Source: Epinephelus fuscoguttatus (lineage: Eukaryota; Chordata; Actinopteri; Perciformes; Serranidae). From it: a stretch of DNA of 64,000 nucleotides. The stretch is taken from the NCBI RefSeq assembly GCF_011397635.1, contig NC_064756.1:4110922-4174921 (forward strand), in the 5' to 3' direction. The translations under genes were made by a program, and so were the position numbers. Positions 59,440 through 64,000 of the stretch are shown here, piece after piece. How positions within the stretch are numbered: position 1 is the stretch's first letter; each line of letters starts with the position of its first letter. The notes under the pieces are model-generated. The model searched no databases, had not been told where the DNA came from, and saw nothing but the letters and a program-made list of their open reading frames with translations.

Positions 59440-59590
59440 GCCAGCGTTCAGACAGCTGGTGCACATCCAAAACATCGGCTTCCATTTTTATGCTGATGAC
59501 ACTAAGACATATTTTCCCTGTGTTCTGAACAATGGAAAGAAAGACAATACACGTCCCTCTGAACTGCACATCAGCCATTTATAACATAAA
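59440..59590 (+). pseudogene. LINE reverse-transcriptase relic (YADD box)
   Basis: In-frame IGFHFYADDTKTYFPC, with YADD at 59489-59500, resembles the GI-x-FH-x-YADDTQ-x-Y box of L2-type LINEs. The surrounding sequence is strongly diverged and the frame closes after about 25 codons. Confidence 0.5.
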
Positions 59591-61599
59591 GTACCTACAA
59601 TTTGTGCAGCTGGTTGCCAACAACACATTAATGTGTGGAATCGGGCTCGGCAGACGAGGCTCCAGATGTCAAAGTGACTTAGCTCATTATCTCCCTGCAT
59701 CGCTTATAACTGTGAAATTCTGCAGCTATTTTTCTTAATAATGCTGGCTGAGCACGTCACAGCAATTGATCAAAGATTGACGAGATTAAATCAATCCTCT
59801 AAAGTCATTTATTCTTTGCTTTGCATGTCCATGTTTATATTCTTTACAGAAAGCAGGACGATCAGTGGACGACTGATAATGTGCATATCTATTCCACACA
59901 CATACACACACACACACAAAAGGTTGTGACCAGTTTTCTCTCGTGTTTGTCCCTGGGCCCTGTTCTCCTGCTCTCCACAGTAGGTGATACTGATGCAGTG
60001 GAGTGTGAACAACCAAACAGCTACCCAGAATTGAATTTAGGTAGGGAAGCTCATTACACACACACACCATTATTCAGGGGATATTTTTTCCTCTACCAGC
60101 ACTAAATGCAACTTGTCTTCTCTGTCTTGCATCATGTTCCCATGTAAGAAAGAAATATGCAAAATCCTCAGAAATCTTAAGAAACAAAAGAAAAATCAAG
60201 AAACTCAAAGAAACAAAGAGCGAGAGGCAAGATGCCAAAAAACCAAGCCCACAAACCATCATAAATAAAGCATGGAGGCATTACGAAGACGCAAGAGTGG
60301 AGGAAAAATAATGAGAAAAACAGCCAGGAGAGACCGAGAGGCTGGGTGGCATCATTTCTCTGCAACAGACTACTGATGTCATTTACCCTGCATCAATATT
60401 TCACAGCCTAGATGGAAGGAGAGGGTGGTGGAGTGGAGGTGGTGGTGGTGGGGGGAGGAGGCGGACAGATGACAGAGATACAGAAAAAGGGAGGAGGGCT
60501 TTGAAAAAGTCGTAAAGATGGACGAAGAGCGTGAAGCAGAGCTGCGGAGATTAAACCACAACCAGAAACAAAGAATGAGCGAAGAACTGCGAGCTGAAAG
60601 AAAGGGAGGGGCAGAGTAATAATTTGATCTCTCCTCCGCCGCGGGGGTGTTGCTCACAAGTCTTGGGAGAAAAAACTGAGACATTTGTTTGTCCATATTC
60701 TTGCTCAGGCCTACAGAGCCTCGGTGGGTTCAGAGCGTCCCTGCGATCGGTGTCACACTCTGCCGTGTGCACTTATACACTGCTGAATGGCAATAATAAC
60801 TCCTGATGACGGGGGGGGAGACAAGCCCACAGGCTGAGCGCACTGTAAATGCACACACACCGACTGCTCCAAGGGTTCATTACTAATTAGCTCACTGCAA
60901 GGCAATAATGACTACCATGCTTCTAGGCCCACTTAACACATCCCAAAATTCACTGCGCTACTAATGTACCATCTGTCTCAGCGCTGACCATACAGTATGC
61001 TCCTCGTGGGTACGCTTAACGAATCACTACTTTATTAAATTACAACCCACAGCAGCAGATGAGGGCCATTACAAACTTGACTGGTGTCCACCAATTAATG
61101 CCACACACTATAAGAATGTATAGTTAGGCCATCGAGCCACAGATTTCCGTTTCGTCTCAGGAAATAAAAGGTTTCCACTGAGGCTGATCTTCATCATAAT
61201 AAAAACTTCCAGTGTATGCAGGGGATAAAAGTGCTGGAATAAAACCTTATAAACTTATAACTGCAGCTTTCATGCCGACTGTTTATGGAGACAGATCTGT
61301 TCCCCATGTGTGTAATCTAAAATATTTCCTGTAGCTGTTGTCTCTTTCTTATTAAAAACAGGTTTGATCAGGGGATGAAGGTGTGAGTGGTGCATGAATG
61401 AATGAATGTGTGTGTGGCTGCAATAAAGCCTGATGCAGTTATCTGTATCACCAACACAGTATATGAACATTTCTAAGTGTTTAAAATCAGCCTCAGTACA
61501 AGATACTCTCAATAAATACTAAAGTGAAACAAATCAGATGACCATACTGTTTTTACCTGGAAGATAATTTCTCTGCATCTAGACAGTACTGAATACAAC

Positions 61600-61805
61600 C
61601 ATGGCTTTTAACTGTATCAGAGGCAAATGGCCGCCCTCCATAGAGTCTTGGTTCTGCTTGAGTTTTAAAGGGAAGTTTTTCTTTGCCAGGAGGAAGAAGA
61701 GGAACATAAGGAGTGCTTGCGCTTGGTCTGACTTTGTTTGAATCGTTGGGTCCTTGTACATTTGAAGAGTATGGTCTAGACCTGCTTTATATGAGAAGTG
61801 TCAAC
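61600..61805 (+). mobile_element. Retroposon 3'-end fragment (L2-like tail family)
   Basis: TTGGTTCTGCTTGAGTTTTA, AAGGGAAGTTTTTCTTTGCC, TATGGTCTAGACCTGCTTTA and TATGAGAAGTGTC follow the same teleost consensus as 50745-50980, in better condition. The terminal AATAAAATTGAA tail is missing. Confidence 0.6.
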
Positions 61806-61834
61806 AGTCCAAATTTCCCCAGCAGTATTAGCAG

Positions 61835-61905
61835 TTTGCTACTGGGTCGGCCTGCTGCCCCTTCAACCCAGCCCCGGATAAGCAGATGAAAATAGATGGA
61901 TGGAA
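61835..61905 (+). mobile_element. LINE 3' end (GGATAAGC..GATGGATGG)
   Basis: CTGCCCCTTCAACCCAGCCC, CGGATAAGCAGATGAAAATA and GATGGATGGA make up the familiar 3' terminus of a fish LINE whose ORF end is seen at 56200-56400. Confidence 0.5.
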
Positions 61906-63839
61906 AAATTTGACTCAAAGTATCCATTATATTATTTCTTTTCACTCTATTGTCACATTTGCTTATATCCCTACAGTTTGGTCTGGCATTTCTAGTGGGA
62001 AATACAAATTTTCTTTCATTTTAATTTTATTCATTTAGTCTATTGTCTTAAAAAAAATCATATTTAGTAAAGAAAATTGTATTAGAGTCAGCTGATTTGT
62101 GTAATATTTCTATATCTGCACAATATAAACTCCTTTAAGAATTTCCAGAAATACCAAAGACATGACCACTGCACCTAAAAATGAGAGTATATATCACGTC
62201 AACATGGCGACCGGCTACTGTTTGCCATCTTGAGTTGTGCATCATTCCTGTTTCAATTTTGGTTGTGCGCCTTTGTTGCTTAGTTATACTCCTCTGTCCT
62301 CTAATGTTTCTTGGATGACTAGGCTTTTAATTGAAGTTTTATGGTAGATAAGTAGTATCTATTAGAAGTATAAATTGTCCCAAGAAGTTTGGATTGAGCT
62401 GACTGAAAGACAGAATGTATGTGACTGCATCTTTGCAACTTTTTATGAGTGGATGAGCTGAGTAGGGACTGTAGACAGCCTTCTTAAATTCGCTCTCATA
62501 GCTCTCGTGTCCACTGCAGCCTCAATAATTTCTAATCTGTATGAGGAAGGAAAAAGTTGCAGAAATTTCTGGGATAACAAATCAGATGGATATGATCAGA
62601 TAAACTCTGTGTTCGTCTGCTTTGTCAGGGCTCCTGGGTGTCCCCTAACCCCCACTGTAAATAGATGCAATGTACGTTAGGACTAATAGGCCTAATAACA
62701 CGACCTCTTTCTGACGAATAATACAGCATGCTGTGGTGAATCAATAACGACATGCTTTATCCCTTTTGAATGTCCCTAAAATGAAACCTGTGGTGTAACA
62801 GTTATTGCTTTTGAAAGTTTTTTTTCTAAATTCTGACCTTTAATGTAGCGCCCTGTCGGGACAATCAATGCGATTATTAACTGGCAGAGGGCAAACACGC
62901 TGGGCTCTTGCACAGACACTGCCTCAAAAACAGACAGAGCATGTAATGAGCAGTGCTTCTGCTGTAAATGTGTGAAACTACTACATTTTGTTTTGATTCA
63001 TCTGTTTCATTACTCCAGTTGAAGAAATGAGTTGCGTCATTCACTTCCTCCGGTTTGATACAGTCTCTGTGGTCTTTCGCTGCCACACAACTCAGCACGA
63101 GCGCTGTGGTGTCATGGTATGAAATACACACCTGAGGGTTCATATTTTACGCCACCAAATGAAAAACCCTCCCAGCGCACCTCCTCTGTTACTAATGGCA
63201 AACTTTTTGTTGAGTACCTCAAGGCGTGTCTGACTTCTGCTGTGTAATTCCGCAGCACTGATTGTGTTAAGAAACTGAAGTATTGAATTTTGGGACGTTT
63301 TTTTGGTCGTGGTATTTCATAGCTGTGACTGGTCAAAATTGGCAGGAGCTGGGCACGATCTGAGAACACAATGCTGTCAGTGTTTTTCCTTACTTATCAA
63401 CAAGATTAAGACTTCACAGTGTAATTTATCAGCTGTATACCAGAGGTTTACACACGAGCCCTGGAGCGATAGATGACGAATGATCTGACACCGCTCTGTG
63501 CTTGTGAATGATTGAAAATGTGTACAGACTTCAATAATTGTCAGACACCTCAAACTAATGGCGCTCCTTAAGTGCCTCAAGAATAAATCATTGATAGCGC
63601 TAATAGAGTTACAGTGACACAATAATGACTGAGAATCAGAGGGAAGACGAGTGTGTTCTTGTATTATATCTATACTAGTCCATACCCATTGAGTGCACAG
63701 TTTCACATGGTGTGTGTGTGTTTGGGATACAGGTCATAGGAAATTGCAGATTAAATAGTCAACTGAACCCATTAAGAAGAGCAATGTATTCAGACAGAGC
63801 TTTTGTGAATTTGATAGTACGATTGCAGCCACAGCGATC

Positions 63840-64000
63840 GGTCGCATTTTAGCCATTTTGAAGCATTTTTCTGTTGTTATAGCGCCACCCAGTTGCCAAT
63901 TAGAGTTAAATTTCCAGTCACCTTGAGGCGTCCTGTTCTACATATCTACCAAGTTTAGTAAAAATCCATATGGCGGTTAGGCCTAGATAAGAAATGAGCT
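63840..64000 (+). repeat. Dispersed teleost repeat running off the window
   Basis: TTATAGCGCCACC, ATTAGAGTTAAATTTC, GTCACCTTGAGGCGTCCTGT and TACCAAGTTTAGTAAAAATC are pieces of a repeat I recognise from many fish sequences. The right end lies outside the window. Confidence 0.4.

Larger units (their letters stand above)
53908..64000 (-). other. Large clcn2 intron (or upstream gene body) with repeats
   Basis: No further clcn2 exon is recognised in 10 kb upstream of the 39-nt exon. The region contains long (CA)n/(GT)n tracts, a Harbinger fragment with a nested hAT, LINE relics and teleost dispersed repeats. The inter-CBS linker is poorly conserved, so a short exon could have been missed. Confidence 0.5.

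Noticed and set aside
54000..64000. Search for further clcn2 exons (inter-CBS linker, CBS1)
   Set aside because: No minus-strand segment with splice sites and ClC-like sequence was found; the linker is poorly conserved, so absence is not proof.

Overview
This is vertebrate nuclear DNA, almost certainly from an acanthomorph (spiny-rayed) teleost fish. Genes are split by GT-AG introns, protein-coding exons occupy about 2.7% of the window, and the dispersed repeats are ones familiar from teleosts: tRNA-headed SINEs, L2-like LINE tails, hAT, PIF/Harbinger and Tc1 relics, and (CA)n tracts. No bacterial, organellar or viral gene organisation is visible.

Three genes are supported. (1) The last coding exon of a FAM131-family gene, best fit fam131a, lies on + at 550-1196, followed by a long 3' flank. 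(2) A complete three-exon small heat-shock protein gene of the HSPB7 type lies on + (exons 11621-11867, 21927-22084 and 25315-25506; 198 aa). It has a TATA box and an SRF-type CArG box upstream and polyadenylation signals downstream. (3) The 3' end of a ClC-2 chloride channel gene (clcn2) lies on the - strand, with four exons at 53907-53869, 49813-49709, 42603-42517 and 36229-36035. They encode the end of the inter-CBS linker, CBS domain 2 and the C-terminus. FAM131 and CLC genes are also neighbours in mammals, where HSPB7 sits beside CLCNK and FAM131C. The window therefore looks like one copy of an ancient FAM131 - HSPB7 - CLC block.

The most striking structure is intron 1 of the heat-shock gene. 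About 9.7 kb (11911-21640) is dominated by a 24-bp minisatellite built on GACATACTATACTATGAC plus a T-run. The array runs in one orientation up to about 17970, then continues in the opposite orientation to about 21640. The pre-mRNA could therefore fold into a kilobase-scale hairpin. Higher-order periodicity is visible in both arms (about 652 bp in the reverse arm), and several mobile elements have split the array.

The other non-coding sequence is rich in mobile-element relics. They include a hAT nested inside a PIF/Harbinger fragment with a perfect 8-bp target duplication (58376-58846), a BED-finger hAT (52521-53658), a Tc1-like element (42936-44026), a non-coding hAT with an internal perfect hairpin (26487-27502), a foldback element (22685-23554), a Myb/SANT-like mini-ORF (45612-45734), and an apparently uncharacterised repeat built of hairpin-like units of about 54 bp, in two copies in clcn2 introns. 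Most long open frames here are products of these repeats and not genes.
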